Shown: one piece after another, positions 37,480-51,453 of the stretch
Layout: each line of letters opens with the position of its first letter
Position numbering within the stretch: the first letter of the stretch is position 1
DNA from: Phocoena phocoena
Taxonomy: Eukaryota; Chordata; Mammalia; Artiodactyla; Phocoenidae
Length of the DNA stretch: 64,000 nt
Assembly: GCF_963924675.1 (NCBI RefSeq)
Contig: NW_027077402.1
Span: 2,108,001 to 2,172,000, forward strand
Direction of reading: 5' to 3'
The notes under the pieces: model-generated
Database searches by the model: none
Told to the model about the DNA's origin: nothing
The model's input: only the letters and a program-made list of their open reading frames with translations
Program-made: the position numbers and the translations under genes

Positions 37480-39227
37480 ATCTTAAAACCCATGGATATA
37501 TATGTCTCCGTAAGAGAGTCAAGCGTGTGTCCAGCGGCCGAAACGCAGCAGTGAAAATCTGATAAATCCCATTATCAAAATAAATTTCGAAAACAAAACA
37601 CAAAGACAGTGAAATAGAGAGCAATTCTTAAATAATTCACTCAGGGCATGTGATGCAACCGGGATTGACCACATCTACACCCAGAGCTGGTTGAGACATA
37701 AGGCTGGACACTTCAGGCTGATAGCATTGGTGAGTTTCGGTGAGCAAATGCAGACCCTTTGAAGTCATACTGCATGGTACTCATTCCATGGGTCCCAACT
37801 CTCCAGGTTGAAGAGATTCTTCCTCCAGATAAAATATGCTTGGGAAGCCCAGAGTATCGTCCACCGTGTGATTGGGAAACGATTTAAAATGCATCTCAGT
37901 TTTCGTATCCTGGTCCTCGGGTTCACCATTCCAGATGCTTTACTAACACTCTCCCCGCATGGAGCGTGGGTGCCTTTAACGTCCTTTTTGGGCACAGCTT
38001 GCAATTTCTGTGCAAGATGAACAGGAATAGGGAGAACCAATGAGAGCCTAGCTGTAGGTGTCTGCACGGGCAAATGTAACGCTCATTTCCCACCAGGAAG
38101 AGGAATTAACCACAGGCTCAGTGTGCCCTGCCGGAAACAGATTAGGGCCTGAAGCAATCCTGCGGTTTTGTGCCCAGCTCACAAGAAAGCGAGTTGAAGA
38201 AAGGAGCTCAGGGGCACTGTAATTCACAAACCTGCAGAGTTATAAATGACAGCTATCCTCCAAAAATATATTGAAGTAAGCCTGCGAAGGGGACTTGAAA
38301 GCGGGACAGAATTTCAGGAAAACGATTGCAGGGGGTAGACTGGAATTGCCCTGAAAGCATAGGAAATGAGGCACCACGTCGACAATGATGCACTTGGCCA
38401 AAATGGGCGTATGCATTTTTTCCTGAATATATTCAGGAAAAAACGCATACGCCCTTTTTGGCCAACCAAGCAAGCCTGTAAAGGAAATCTGCACTACAAT
38501 GAAGTCTCACTGCCCCCCGGACAAAAGGGCCATCTGAAAAAAGTGTAAAATCCAGAAAGGTAGGACAGGATATGGAGAACAGGGAGCCTTGTTATGCTGA
38601 TTGGCAGGATGTAAATTGCCAGCAGCCACCCTGGAGAAGTGTATGGTGTTTCCTGAAACACGTAAGAAACAAAGCAACACAGCCTATGGCACTTCCACTT
38701 ATGGTCCTATAGCTTATGGAAATTAAAATCAAAAACAGACAGCCACCCCAATATTTGGGAGGGCTGTGTTCACAAGAAGCTCGTCTACAGTATCAGGTAA
38801 ATATCCCAGAAAGCAAAAAATGGATAAAGAAGTTGTGGCACGTACGTACAATGCAATATCACTCAGCAATGAAATCTGTGTCATCAGGCCCGTAGCGGCA
38901 TAGTGAGTGGATGCAGGTACGGTGATTCTACGTGAACTATGTCACACAGAAAAAGAAACATCATAAGATATCACTAATACACGGAATGTAAACTTGACTA
39001 CACATGAACTGAATTACAAAACAGAACAGGGTCTCAAATTTAGAAAACCAACTAGTGCTTGCTTACGGGGAAAGGTGCCTTGGGGTGCTGGATAAAACCA
39101 GAGAGTGAAATTAGCACAGATAACTTTCCATAAGCCAAATATGTAATATACAAGACCTACTCCTTGCTCAACGAAATGGACCCAACACCACATATTCAAC
39201 GCCTAGGAATATACCTGACTAGGAAGA
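37480..39227 (+). repeat. Satellite monomer 14
   Basis: Subtype A, alpha. Palindrome at 38394-38465. Carries cttacggggaaagg and ctggataaaacc, shared with monomers 17, 22 and 23. Confidence 0.95.
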
Positions 39228-40973
39228 ATCTTAAAACCCATGGATATATATGTCTCCGTAAGAGAATCAAGCGTGTGTACAGCGGCCGAAACGCAGCAGT
39301 GAAAATCCGATAAATCCCATTATCAAAATAAATTTCGAAAACAAAACACAAAGACAGTGAAATAGAGAGCAATTCTTAAAAAATTCACTCAGGGCATGTG
39401 ATGCAACCGTGATTGACCACATCTACACCCAGAGCTGGTTGAGATATAAGGCTGGACACTTCAGGCTGATAGCATTGGTGAGTTTCGGTGAGCAAATGCA
39501 GACCCTTTGAAGTCATACTGCATGGTACCCATTCCATGGGTCCCAACTCTCCAGGTTCAAGAGATTCTTCCTCCAGCTAAAACATGCATGGGAAGCCCAG
39601 AGTATCGTCCACCGTGTGATTGGGAAACGATTTAAAATGCATCTCAGTTTTCGTATCCTGGTCCTCGGGTTCACCATTCCAGATGCTTTACTAACACTCT
39701 CCCCGCTTGGAGAGTAGGTGCCTTTAACGTCCTCTTTGGCACAGTTTGCAATTTCTGTGCAAGATGAACAGGAATAGGGAGAACCAATGAGAGACTAGCT
39801 GTAGGTGTCTGCACGGGCAAATGTAACGCTCATTTCCCACCAGGAAGAGGTATTAACCGAAGGCTCAGTGTGCCCTGCCGGAAACAGATTAGGGCCTGAA
39901 GCAATCCTGCGGTTTTGTGCCCAGCTCACAAGAAAGCGAGTTGAAGAAAGGAGCTCAGGGGCACTGTAATTCACAAACCTGCAGAGTTATAAATGACAGC
40001 TATCCTCCAAAAATATATTGAAGTAAGACTGCGAAGGGGACTTGAAAGCGGGGCAGAATTTCAGGAAAACGATTGCAGGGGGTAGACTGGAATTGCCCTG
40101 AAAGCATAGGAAAAGAGGCACCACGTCGACAATGATGCACTTGGCCAAAATGGGCGTATGCATTTTTTCCTGAATATATTCAGGAAAAAACGCATACGCC
40201 CTTTTTGGCCAACCAAGCAAGCCTGTAAAGGAAATCTGCACTACAATGAAGTCTCACTGCCCCCCGGACAAAAGGGCCATCTGAATAAAGTGTAAAATCC
40301 AGAAGGTAGGAGAGGATATGGAGAACAGGGAGACTTGTTATGCTGATTGGCAGGATGTAAATTGCCAGCAGCCACCCTGGGGAAGTGTATGGTGTTTCCT
40401 GAAACACGTAAGAAACAAAGCAACACAGCCTATGGCACTTCCACTTATGGTCCTATAGCTTACGGAAATTAAAATCAAAAACAGACAGCCACCCCAATAT
40501 TTGGGACGGCTGTGTTCACAAGAAGCTCGTCTACAGTATCAGGTAAATATCCCAGAAAGCAAAAAATGGATAAAGATGTTGTGGCACGTACGTACAATGC
40601 AATATCACTCAGCAATGAAATCTGTGTCATCAGGCCCGTAGCGCCATAGTGAGTGGATGCAGGTACGGTGATTCTACGTGAACTACGTCACACAGAAAAA
40701 GAAACATCATAAGATATCACTAATACACCGAATGTAAACTTGACTACACATGAACTGAATTACAAAACAGAACAGGGTCTCAAATTTAGAAAACCAACTA
40801 GTGCTTGCTTATGGGGAAAGGTGCCTTGGGGTGCTGCATAAAACCAGAGACTGAAATTAGCACAGATAACTTTCCATAAGCCAAATATGTAATAGACAAG
40901 ACCTACTCCTTGCTCAACGAAATGGACCCAACACCACATATTCAACGCCTAGGAATATACCTGACTAGGAAGA
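39228..40973 (+). repeat. Satellite monomer 15
   Basis: Subtype A, alpha. Palindrome at 40141-40212. The first half shares the rare caagagattcttc and gggaagccc states with monomer 23. Confidence 0.95.
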
Positions 40974-42720
40974 ATCTTAAAACCCATGGATATATATGTC
41001 TCCGTAAGAGAATCAAGCGTGTGTACAGCGGCCGAAACGCAGCAGTGAAAATCCGATAAATCCCATTATCAAAATAAATTTCGAAAACAAAACACAAAGA
41101 CAGTGAAATAGAGAGCAATTCTTAAATAATTCACTCAGGGCATGTGATGCAACCGTGATTGACCACATCTACACCCAGAGCTGGTTGAGACATAAGGCTG
41201 GACACTTCAGGCTGATAGCATTGGTGAGTTTCGGTGAGCAAATGCAGACCCTTTGAAGTCATACTGCATGGTACCCATTCCATGGGTCCCAACTCTCCAG
41301 GTTCAAGGGATTCTTCCTCCAGCTAAAACATGCATGGGAAACCCAGAGTATCGTCCACCGTGTGATTGGGAAACGATTTAAAATGCATCTCAGTTTTCGT
41401 ATCCTGGTCCTCGGGTTCACCATTCCAGATTCTTTACTAACACTCTCCCTGCTTGGAGAGTCAGTGCCTTTAACCTCCTGTTTGGCACAGCTTGCAATTT
41501 CTGTGCAAGATGAACAGGAATAGGGAGAACAAATGAGAGACTAGCTGTAGGTGTCTGCACGGGCAAATGTAATGCTCATTGCCCACCAGGAACAGGAATT
41601 AAACAAAGGCTCAGCGTGCCCTGCTGGAAACAGATTAGGGCCTGAAGCAATCCTGCGGTTTTGTGCCCAGCTCACAAGAAAGCGAGTTGAAGAAAGGAGC
41701 TCAGAGGCACTGTTATTCACAAACCTGCAGAGTTATAAATGACAGCTATCCTCCAAAAATATATTGAAGTAAGCCTGCGAAGGGGACTTGAAAGCGGGGC
41801 AGAATTTCAGGAAAACGATTGCAGGGGGTAGACTGGAATTGCCCTGAAAGCATAGGAAATGAGGCAGAACGTCGACAATGATGCACTTGGCCAAAAAGGG
41901 CGTATGCGTTTTTTCCTGAATATATTCAGGAAAAAACGCATACGCCCTTTTTGGCCAACCAAGCAAGCCTGTAAAGGAAATCTGCACTACAATGAAGTCT
42001 CATTGCCCCCCGGGCAAAAGGACCATCTGAAAAAAGTGTAAAATCCAGAAAGGTAGGACAGGATATGTAGAACAGGGAGCCTTGTTATGCTGACTGGCAG
42101 GATGTAAATTGCCAGCAGCCACCCTGGAGAAGTGTATGGTGTTTCCTGAAACACGTAAAAAATAAAGCAACACAGCCTATGGCAATTGCACTTATGGTCC
42201 TATTGCTTAGGGAAATTAAAATCAAAAGCAGAGAGCCACCCCAAAGTTTGGGACGGCTGTGTTCCCAAGAAGCTCGTCTAGAGTACCAGGTAAATATCCC
42301 AGAAAGCAAAAAATGGATAAAGAAGTTGTGGCACGTACGTGCAATGCAATATCACTCAGCAATGAAATCTGTGTCATCAGGCCCGTAGCGGCATAGTGAG
42401 TGGATGCAGGTACGGTGATTCTACGTGAACTACGTCACACAGAAAAAGAAACATCATAAGATATCACTAATACACGGAATGTAAACTTGACTACACATGA
42501 ACTGAATTACAAAACAGAACAGGGTCTCAAATTTAGAAAACCAACTAGTGCTTGCTTATGGGGAAAGGTGCGTTGGGGAGCTGCATAAAACCAGAGACTG
42601 AAATTAGCACAGATAACTTTCCATAAGCCAAATATGTAATAGACAAGACCTACTCCTTGCTCAACGAAATGGACCCAACACCACATATTCAACGCCTAGG
42701 AATATACCTGACTAGGAAGA
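40974..42720 (+). repeat. Satellite monomer 16
   Basis: Subtype B, alpha. Perfect palindrome at 41887-41958. From about 41565 it shares private states (gtaatgctc, aggaacagg, tcagaggcactg) with monomer 24. Confidence 0.95.
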
Positions 42721-44466
42721 ATCTTAAAACCCATGGATATATATGTCTCCGTAAGAGAATCAAGCGTGTGTACAGCGGCCGAAACGCAGCAGTGAAAATC
42801 CGATAAATCCCATTATCAAAATAAATTTCGAAAACAAAACACAAAGACAGTGAAATAGAGAGCATTTCTTAAATATTTCACTCAGGGCATGTGATGCAAC
42901 CGGGATTGACCACATCTACACCCAGAGCTGGTTGAGACATAAGGCTGGACACTTCAGGCTGATAGCATTGGTGAGTTTCGGTGAGCAAATGCAGACCCTT
43001 TGAAGTCATACTCCATGGTACCCATTCCATGGGTCCCAACTCTCCAGGTTCAAGGGATTCTTCCTCCAGCTAAAACATGCATGGGAAACCCAGAGTATCG
43101 TGCACCGTGTGATTGGGAAACGATTTAAAATGCATCTCAGTTTTCGTATCCTGGTCTTCGGGTTAACCATTCCAGATGCTTTACTAACACTCTCCCCGCT
43201 TGGAGAGTCACTGCCTTTAACCTCCTCTTTGGCACAGCTTGCAATTTCTGTGCAAGATGAACAGGAATGGGGAGAACCAATGAGAGACTAGCTGTAGGTG
43301 TCTGCACGGGCAAATGTAACGCTCATTGCCCACCAGGAAGAGGAATTAAACAAAGGCTCAGTGTGCCCTGCCGGAAACAGATTAGGGCCTGAAGCAATAC
43401 TGCGGTTTGTGCCCAGTTCAGAAGAAAGCGGGTTGAAGAAAGGAGCTCAGTGGCACTGTAATTCACAAACCTGCAGAGTTATAAATGACAGCTATCCTCC
43501 AAAAATATATTGAAGTAAGCCTGCGAAGGGGACTTGAAAGCGGGGCAGAATTTCAGGAAAACGATTGCAGGGGGTAGACTGGAATTGCCCTGAAAGCATA
43601 GGAAAAGAGGCACAACGTCGACAATGATGCACTTGGCCAAAAAGGGCGTATGCGTTTTTTCCTGAATATATTCAGGAAAAAACGCATACGCCCTTTTTGG
43701 CCAACCAAGCAAGCCTGTAAAGGAAATCTGCACTACAATGAAGTCTCACTGCCCCCCGGGCAAAAGGGCCATCTGAAAAAAGTGTAAATTCCAGAAAGGT
43801 AGGACAGGATATGGAGAACAGGGATCCTTGTTATGCTGATTGGCAGGATGTAAATTGCCAGCAGCCACCCTGGAGAGGTGTATGGTGTTTCCTGAAACAC
43901 GTAAGAAACAAAGCAACACAGCCTATGGCACTTCCACTTATGGTCCTATAGCTTACGGAAATTAAAATCAAAAACAGACAGCCACCCCAGTATTTGGGAG
44001 GGTTGTGTTCACAAGAAGCTCGTCTACAGTATCAGGTAAATATCCCAGAAAGCAAAAAATGGATAAAGAAGTTGTGGCACGTACGTACAATGCAATATCA
44101 CCCAGCAATGAAATCTGTGTCATCAGGCCCGTAGCGCCATAGTGAGTGGATGCAGGTACGGTGATTCTACGTGAACTACGTCACACAGAAAAAGAAACAT
44201 CATAAGATATCACTAATACACGGAATGTAAACTTGATTACACATGAACTGAATTACAAAACAGAACAGGGTCTCAAATTTAGAAAACCAACTAGTGCTTG
44301 CTTACGGGGAAAGGTGCCTTGGGGTGCTGGATAAAACCAGAGACTGAAATTAGCACAGATAACTTTCCATAAGCCAAATATGTAATATACAAGACCTACT
44401 CCTTGCTCAACGAAATGGACCCAACACCACATATTCAACGCCTAGGAATATACCTGACTAGGAAGA
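42721..44466 (+). repeat. Satellite monomer 17
   Basis: Subtype A, alpha. Perfect palindrome at 43633-43704. One-base deletion in gcggtttgtgcc near 43405. The first ~730 bp shares gtgcaccgtg, gtcttcggg and gttcagaagaaagcggg with monomers 25-27. Confidence 0.95.
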
Positions 44467-46214
44467 ATCTTAAAACCCATGGATCTATATGTCTCCGTAA
44501 GAGAATCAAGCGTGTGTACATCGGCATAAACGCAGCAGTGAAAATCCGATAAATCCCATTATCAAAATAAATTTCAAAAACAAAACACAAAGACAGTGAA
44601 ATAGAGAGCAATTCTTAAATAATTCACTCAGGGCATGTGATGCAACCGGGATTGACCACATCTACTCCAGGAGCTGGTTGAGACATAAGGCTGGACACTT
44701 CAGGCTGATAGCATTGGTGAGTTTCGGTGAGTAAATGCAGACCCTTTGATGTCATACTTCATGGTATCTATTCCATGGGTCCCAACTCTTCAGGTTCAAG
44801 GGATTCTTCCTCCAGCTAAAACATGCATGGGAAACCCACAGTATGGTCCACCGTGTGATTGGGAAACGATTTAAAATGCATCTCAGTTTTCGTATCCTGG
44901 TCCTCGTGTTCACCATTCCAGATGCTTTACTAACAGTCTCCCTGCTTGGAGAGTCAGTGCCTTTAACCTCCTGTTTGGCACAGCTTGCAATTTCTGTGCA
45001 AGATGAACAGGAATAGGGAGAACCAATGAGAGACTAGCTGTAGGTGTCTGCACGGGCAAATGTAACGCTCATTTCCGACCAAGAAGAGGAATTAACCAAA
45101 GGCTCAGCATGCCCTGCCAGAAACAGATTAGGGCCTGAAGCAATCCTGCGGTTTTGTGCCCAGCTCACAAGAAAGCGAGTTGAAGAAAGGAGCTCAGGGG
45201 CACTGTAATTCACAAACCTGCAGAGTTATAAATGACAGCTATCCTCCAAAAATATATTGAAGTAAGCCTGCGAAGGGGACTTGAAAGCGGGGCAGAATTT
45301 CAGGAATACGATTGCAGGGGGTACACTGGAATTGCCCTGAAAGCATAGGAAAAGAGGCAGAACGTCGACAATGATGCACTTGGCCAAAAAGGGCGTATGC
45401 GTTTTTTCCTGAATATATTCAGGAAAAAACGCATACGCCCTTTTTGGCCAACCAAGCAAGCCTGTAAAGGAAATCTGCACTACAATGAAATCTCTCTGCC
45501 CCCCCGGGCAAAAGGGCCATCTGAAAAAAGTGTAAAATCCAGAAAAGTAGGACAGGATATGGAGAACAGGGAGCCTTGTTATGCTGATTGGCAGGATGTA
45601 AATTGCCAACAGCCACCCTGGAGAAGTGTATGGTGTTTCCTGAAACACGTAAGAAACAAAGCAACACTGCCTATGGCACTTCCACTTATGGTCCTATAGC
45701 TTACGGAAATTAAAATCAAAAACAGACAGCCACCCCAATATTTGGGAGGGCTGTGTTCACAAGAAGCTCGTCTACAGTATCAGGTAAATATCCCAGAAAG
45801 CAAAAAATGGATAAAGAAGTTGTGGCACGTACGTACAATGCAATATCACTCAGCAATGAAATCTGTGTCATCAGGCCCGTAGCGGCATAGTGAGTGGATG
45901 CAGGTACGGTGATTCTACGTGAACTACGTCACACAGAAAAAGAAACATCATAAGATATCACTAATACACGGAATGTAAACTTGACTACACATGAACTGAA
46001 TTACAAAACAGAACAGGGTCTCAAATTTAGAAAACCAACTAGTGCTTGCTTATGGGGAAAGGTGCGTTGGGGTGCTGCATAAAACCAGAGACTGAAATTA
46101 GCACAGATAACTTTCCATAAGCCAAATATGTAATAAACAAGACCTACTCCTTGCTCAACGAAATGGACCCAACACCACATATTCAACGCCTAGGAATATA
46201 CCTGACTAGGAAGA
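44467..46214 (+). repeat. Satellite monomer 18
   Basis: Subtype A, beta (catcggcataaac). Perfect palindrome at 45380-45451. Eight monomers from its relative, monomer 10. Confidence 0.95.
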
Positions 46215-47960
46215 ATCTTAAAACCCATGGATATATATGTCTCCGTAAGAGAATCAAGCGTGTGTACAGCGGCCGAAATGCAGCAGTGAAAATCCGATAA
46301 ATCCCATTATCAAAATAAATTTCGAAAACAAAACACAAAGACAGTGAAATAGAGAGCAATTCTTAAATAATTCACTCAGGGCATGTGATGCAACCGGGAT
46401 TGACCACATCTACACCCAGAGCTGGTTGAGACATAAGGCTGGACACTTCAGGCTGATAGCATTGGTGAGTTTCGGTGAGCAAATGCAGACCCTTTGAAGT
46501 CATACTGCATGGTACCCATTCCATGGGTCCCAACTCTCCAGGTTCAAGGGATTATTCCTCCAGCTAAAACATGCATGGGAAACCCAGAGTATCGTCCACC
46601 GTGTGATTGGGAAACGATTTAAAATGCATCTCAGTTTTCGTATCCTGGTCCTGGGGTTCACCATTCCAGATGCTTTACTAACACTCTCCCCGCATGGAGA
46701 GTCATTGCCTTTAACCTCCTCTTTGGCACAGCTTGCAATTTCTGTGCAAGATGAACAGGAATAGGGAGAACCAAATAGAGAGTAGCTGTAGGTGCCTTCA
46801 CGGGCAAATGTAACGCTCATTTCCCACCAGGAAGAGGAATTAAACAAAGGCTCAGTGTTCCCTACTGGAAACAGATTAGGGCCTGAAGCAATCCTGCGGT
46901 TTTGTGCCCAGCTCACAAGAAAGCGATTTTAAGAAAGGAGTTCAGGGGCACTGTAATTCACAAACCTGCAGAGTTATAAATGACAGCTATCCTCCAAAAA
47001 TATATTGAAGTAAGCCTGCGAAGGGGACTTGAAAGCGGGGCAGAATTTCAGGAAAACGATTGCAGGGGGTAGACTGGAATTGCCCTGAAAGCATAGGAAA
47101 AGAGGCACAACGTCGACAATGATGCACTTGGCCAAAATGGGCGTATGCATTTTTTCCTGAATATATTCAGGAAAAAACGCATACGCCCTTTTTGGCCAAC
47201 CAAGCAAGCCTGTAAAGGAAATCTGCACTACAATGAAGTCTCACTGCCCCCCGGGCAAAAGGGCCATCTGAAAAAAGTGTAAAATCCTGAAAGGTAGGAC
47301 AGGATATGGAGAACAGGGAGCCTTGTTATGCTGATTGGCAGGATGTAAATTGCCAACAGCCACTCTGGAGAAGTGTATGGTGTTTCCTGAAACACGTAAG
47401 AAATAAAGCAGCACAGCCTATGGCAATTGCACTTATGGTCCTATTCCTTAGGGAAATTAAAATCAAAAACAGAGAGCCACCCCAAAGTTTGGGACGGCTG
47501 TGTTCCCAAGAAGCTCGTCTACAGTACCAGGTAAATATCCCAGAAAGCAAAAAATGGATAAAGAAGTTGTGGCACGTACGTGCAATGCAATATCACTCAG
47601 CAATGAAATCTGTGTCATCAGGCCCGTAGCGGCATAGTGAGTGGATGCAGGTACGGTGATTCTACGTGAACTACGTCACACAGAAAAAGAAACATCATAA
47701 GATATCACTAATACACGGAATGTAAACTTGACTACACATGAACTGAATTACAAAACAGAACACGGTCTCAAATTTAGAAAACCAACTAGTGCTTGCTTAT
47801 GGGGAAAGGTGCCATGGGGTGCTGCATAAAACCAGAGACTGAAATTGGCACAGATAACATTCCATAAGCCAAATATGTAATAGACAAGACCTACTCCTTG
47901 CTCAAAAAATGGACTCAACACCACATATTCAACGCCTAGGAATATACCTGACTAGGAAGA
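46215..47960 (+). repeat. Satellite monomer 19
   Basis: Subtype B, alpha with gaaatgc. The palindrome at 47128-47199 has two left-arm mismatches. Open L1-frame remnant at 47306-47629. Confidence 0.95.
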
Positions 47961-49707
47961 ATCTTAAAACCCATGGATATATATGTCTCCATAAGTGAAT
48001 CAAGCGTGTGTACAGTGGCCGAAACGCAGCAGTGAAAATCCGATAAATCCCATTATCAAAATAAATTTCGAAAACAAAACACAAAGACAGTGAAATAGAG
48101 AGCAATTCTTAAATAACTCACTCAGGGCATGTGATGCAACCGGGATTGACCACATCTACACCCAGAGCTGGTTGAGACATAAGGCTGGACACTTCAGGCT
48201 GATAGCATTGGTGAGTTTCGGTGAGCAAATGCAGACCCTTTGAAGTCATACTGCATGGTACCCATTCCATGGGTCCCAACTCTCAAGGTTCAAGGGATTC
48301 TTCCTCCAGCTAAAACATGCATGGGAAACCCAGAGTATCGTCCACCGTGTGATTGGGAAACGATTTAAAATGCATCTCAGTTTTCGTATCCTGGTCCTCG
48401 GGTTCACCATTCCAGATGCTTTACTAACACTCTCCCCGCTTGGAGAGTCAGTGCCTTTAACCTCCTCTTTGGCACAGCTTGCAATTTCTGTGCAAGATGA
48501 ACAGGAATAGGGAGAACCAAAGAGAGACTAGCTGTAGGTGTCTGCACGGGCAAATGTAACGCTCATTGCCCACCAGGAAGAGGAATTAAACAAAGGCTCA
48601 GTGTGCCCTGCTGGAAACAGATTAGGGCCTGAAGCAATCCTGCGGTTTTGTGCCCAGCTCACAAGAAAGCGAGTTGAAGAAAGGAGCTCAAGGGCACTGT
48701 AATTCACAAACCTGCAGAGTTATAAATGACAGCTATCCTCCAAAAATATATTGAAGTAAGCCTGCGAAGGGGACTTGAAATCGGGTCAGAATTTCAGGAA
48801 AACGATTGCAGGGGGTAGACTGGAGTTCCCCTGAAAGCATAGGAAAAGAGGCACAACGTCGACAATGATGCACTTGGCCAAAAAGGGCGTATGCGTTTTT
48901 TCCTGAATATATTCAGGAAAAAACGCATACGCCCTTTTTGGCCAACCAAGCAAGCCTGTAAAGGAAATCTGCACTACAATGAAGTCTCACTGTCCCCCGG
49001 ACAAAAGGTCCATCTGAAAAAAGTGTAAAATCCAGAAAGGTAGGACAAGATATGGAGAACAGGGATCCTTGTTATGCTGATTGGCAGGATGTAAATTGCC
49101 AGCAGCCACCCTGGAGAGGTGTATGGTGTTTCCTGAAACACGTAAGAAACAAAGCAACACAGCCTATGGCACTTCCACTTATGGTCCTATAGCTTACGGA
49201 AATTAAAATCAAAAACAGACAGCCACCCCAATATTTGGGACGGCTGTGTTCACAAGAAGCTCGTCTACAGTATCAGGTAAATATCCCAGAAAGCAAAAAA
49301 TGGATAAAGAAGTTGTGGCACGTACGTACAATGCAATATCACTCAGCAATGAAATCTGTGTCATCAGGCCCTTAGCGGCATAGTGAGTGGATGCAGGTAC
49401 GGTGATTCTACGTGAACTACGTCACACAGAAAAAGAAACATCATAAGATATCACTAATACACGGAATGTAAACTTGACTACACATGAACTGAATTACAAA
49501 ACCGAACACGGTCTCAAATTTAGAAAACCAACTAGTGCTTGCTTATGGGGAAAGGTGCGTTGGGGTGCTGCATAAAACCAGAGCCTGAAATTAGCACAGA
49601 TAACTTTCCATAAGCCAAATATGTAATAGACAAGACCTACTGCTTGCTCAACGAAATGGACCCAACACCACATATTCAACGCCTAGGAATATACCTGACT
49701 AGGAAGA
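47961..49707 (+). repeat. Satellite monomer 20
   Basis: Subtype A, alpha. Perfect palindrome at 48874-48945. Confidence 0.95.
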
Positions 49708-51453
49708 ATCTTAAAACCCATGGATATATATGTCTCCGTAAGAGAATCAAGCGTGTGTACAGCGGCCGAAACGCAGCAGTGAAAATCCGATAAATCCCAT
49801 TATCAAAATAAATTTCGAAAACAAAACACAAAGACAGTGAAATAGAGAGCAATTCTTAAATAATTCACTCACGCATGTGATGCAACTGGGATTGACCACA
49901 TCTACACCCAGAGCTGTTTGAGATATAAGGCTGGACACTTCAGGCTGATAGCATTGGTGAGTTTCGGTGAGCAAATGCAGACCCTTTGAAGTCATACTGC
50001 ATTGTACCCATTCCATGGGTCCCAACTCTCCAGGTTCAAGGGATTCTTCCTCCAGCTAAAACATGCATGGGAAACCCAGAGTATCGTCCACCGTGTGATT
50101 GGGAAACGATTTAAAATGCATCTCAGTTTTCGTATCCTGGTCCTCGGGTTTACCATTCCAGATGCTTTACTAACACTCTCCCCGCTTGTAGAGTCAGTGC
50201 CTTTAACCTCCTCTTTGGCACAGCTTGCAATTTCTGTGCAAGATGAACAGGAATAGGGAGAACCAATGAGTGACTAGCTGTAGGTGTCTGCACGGGCAAA
50301 TGTAACGCACATTGCCCACCAGGAAGAGGAATTAAACAAAGGCTCAGTGTGCCCTGCTGGAAACAGATTAGGGCCTGAAGCAATCCTGCGGTTTTGTGCC
50401 CAGCTCACAAGAAAGCGAGTTGATGAAAGGAGCTCAGGGGCACTGTAATTCACAAACCTGCAGAGTTATAAATGACAGCTATCCTCCAAAAATATATTGA
50501 AGTAAGCCTGCGAAGGGGACTTGAAAGCGGGGCAGAATTTCAGGAAAACGATTGCAGGGGGTAGACTGGAATTGCCCTGAAAGCATAGGAAAAGAGGCAT
50601 AACGTGGACAATAATGCACTTGGCCAAAAAGGGCGTATGCGTTTTTTCCTGAATATATTCCTGAAAAAACGCATACGCCCTTTTTTGCCAACCAAGCAAG
50701 CTTGTAAAAGAAATCTGCACTACAATGAAGTCTCACTGCCCCCCGGGCAAAAGGGCCATCTGAAAAAAGTGTAAAATCCTGAAAGGTAGGACAGGATATG
50801 GAGAACAGGGAGCCTTGTTATGCTGATTGGCAGGATGTAAATTGCCAGCAGCCACAATGGAGAGGTGTATGGTGTTTCCTGAAACACGTAAGAAACAAAG
50901 CAACACAGCCTATGGCACTTCCACTTATGGTCCTATAGCTTATGGAAATTAAAATCAAAAACAGACAGCCACCCTAATATTTGGGACGGCCGTGTTCACA
51001 AGAAGCTCGTCTACAGTATCAGGTAAATATCCCAGAAAGCAAAAAATGGATAAAGAAGTTGTGGCACGTACGTACAATGCAATATCATTCAGCAATGAAA
51101 TCTGTGTCATCAGGCCCGTAGCAGCATAATGAGTGGATGCAGGTACGGTGATTCTACGTGAACTACGTCACACAGAGAAAGAAACATCATAAGATATCAC
51201 TAATAGACGTTATGTAAACTTGACTACACATGAACTGAATTACAAAACAGAACAGGATCTCAAATTTAGAAAACCAACTAGTGCTTGCTTATGGGGAAAG
51301 GTGCGTTGGGGTGCTGCATAAAACCAGAGACTGAAATTAGCACAGATAACTTTCCATAAGCCAAATATGTAATAGACAAGACCTACACCTTGCTCAACGA
51401 AATGGACCCAACACCACATATTCAACGCCTAGGAATATACCTGACTAGGAAGA
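49708..51453 (+). repeat. Satellite monomer 21
   Basis: Subtype A, alpha. Palindrome at 50620-50691 with an altered centre (attcctg) and a right arm ending tttgccaa. From about 50254 it carries the private states of monomer 11. Confidence 0.95.
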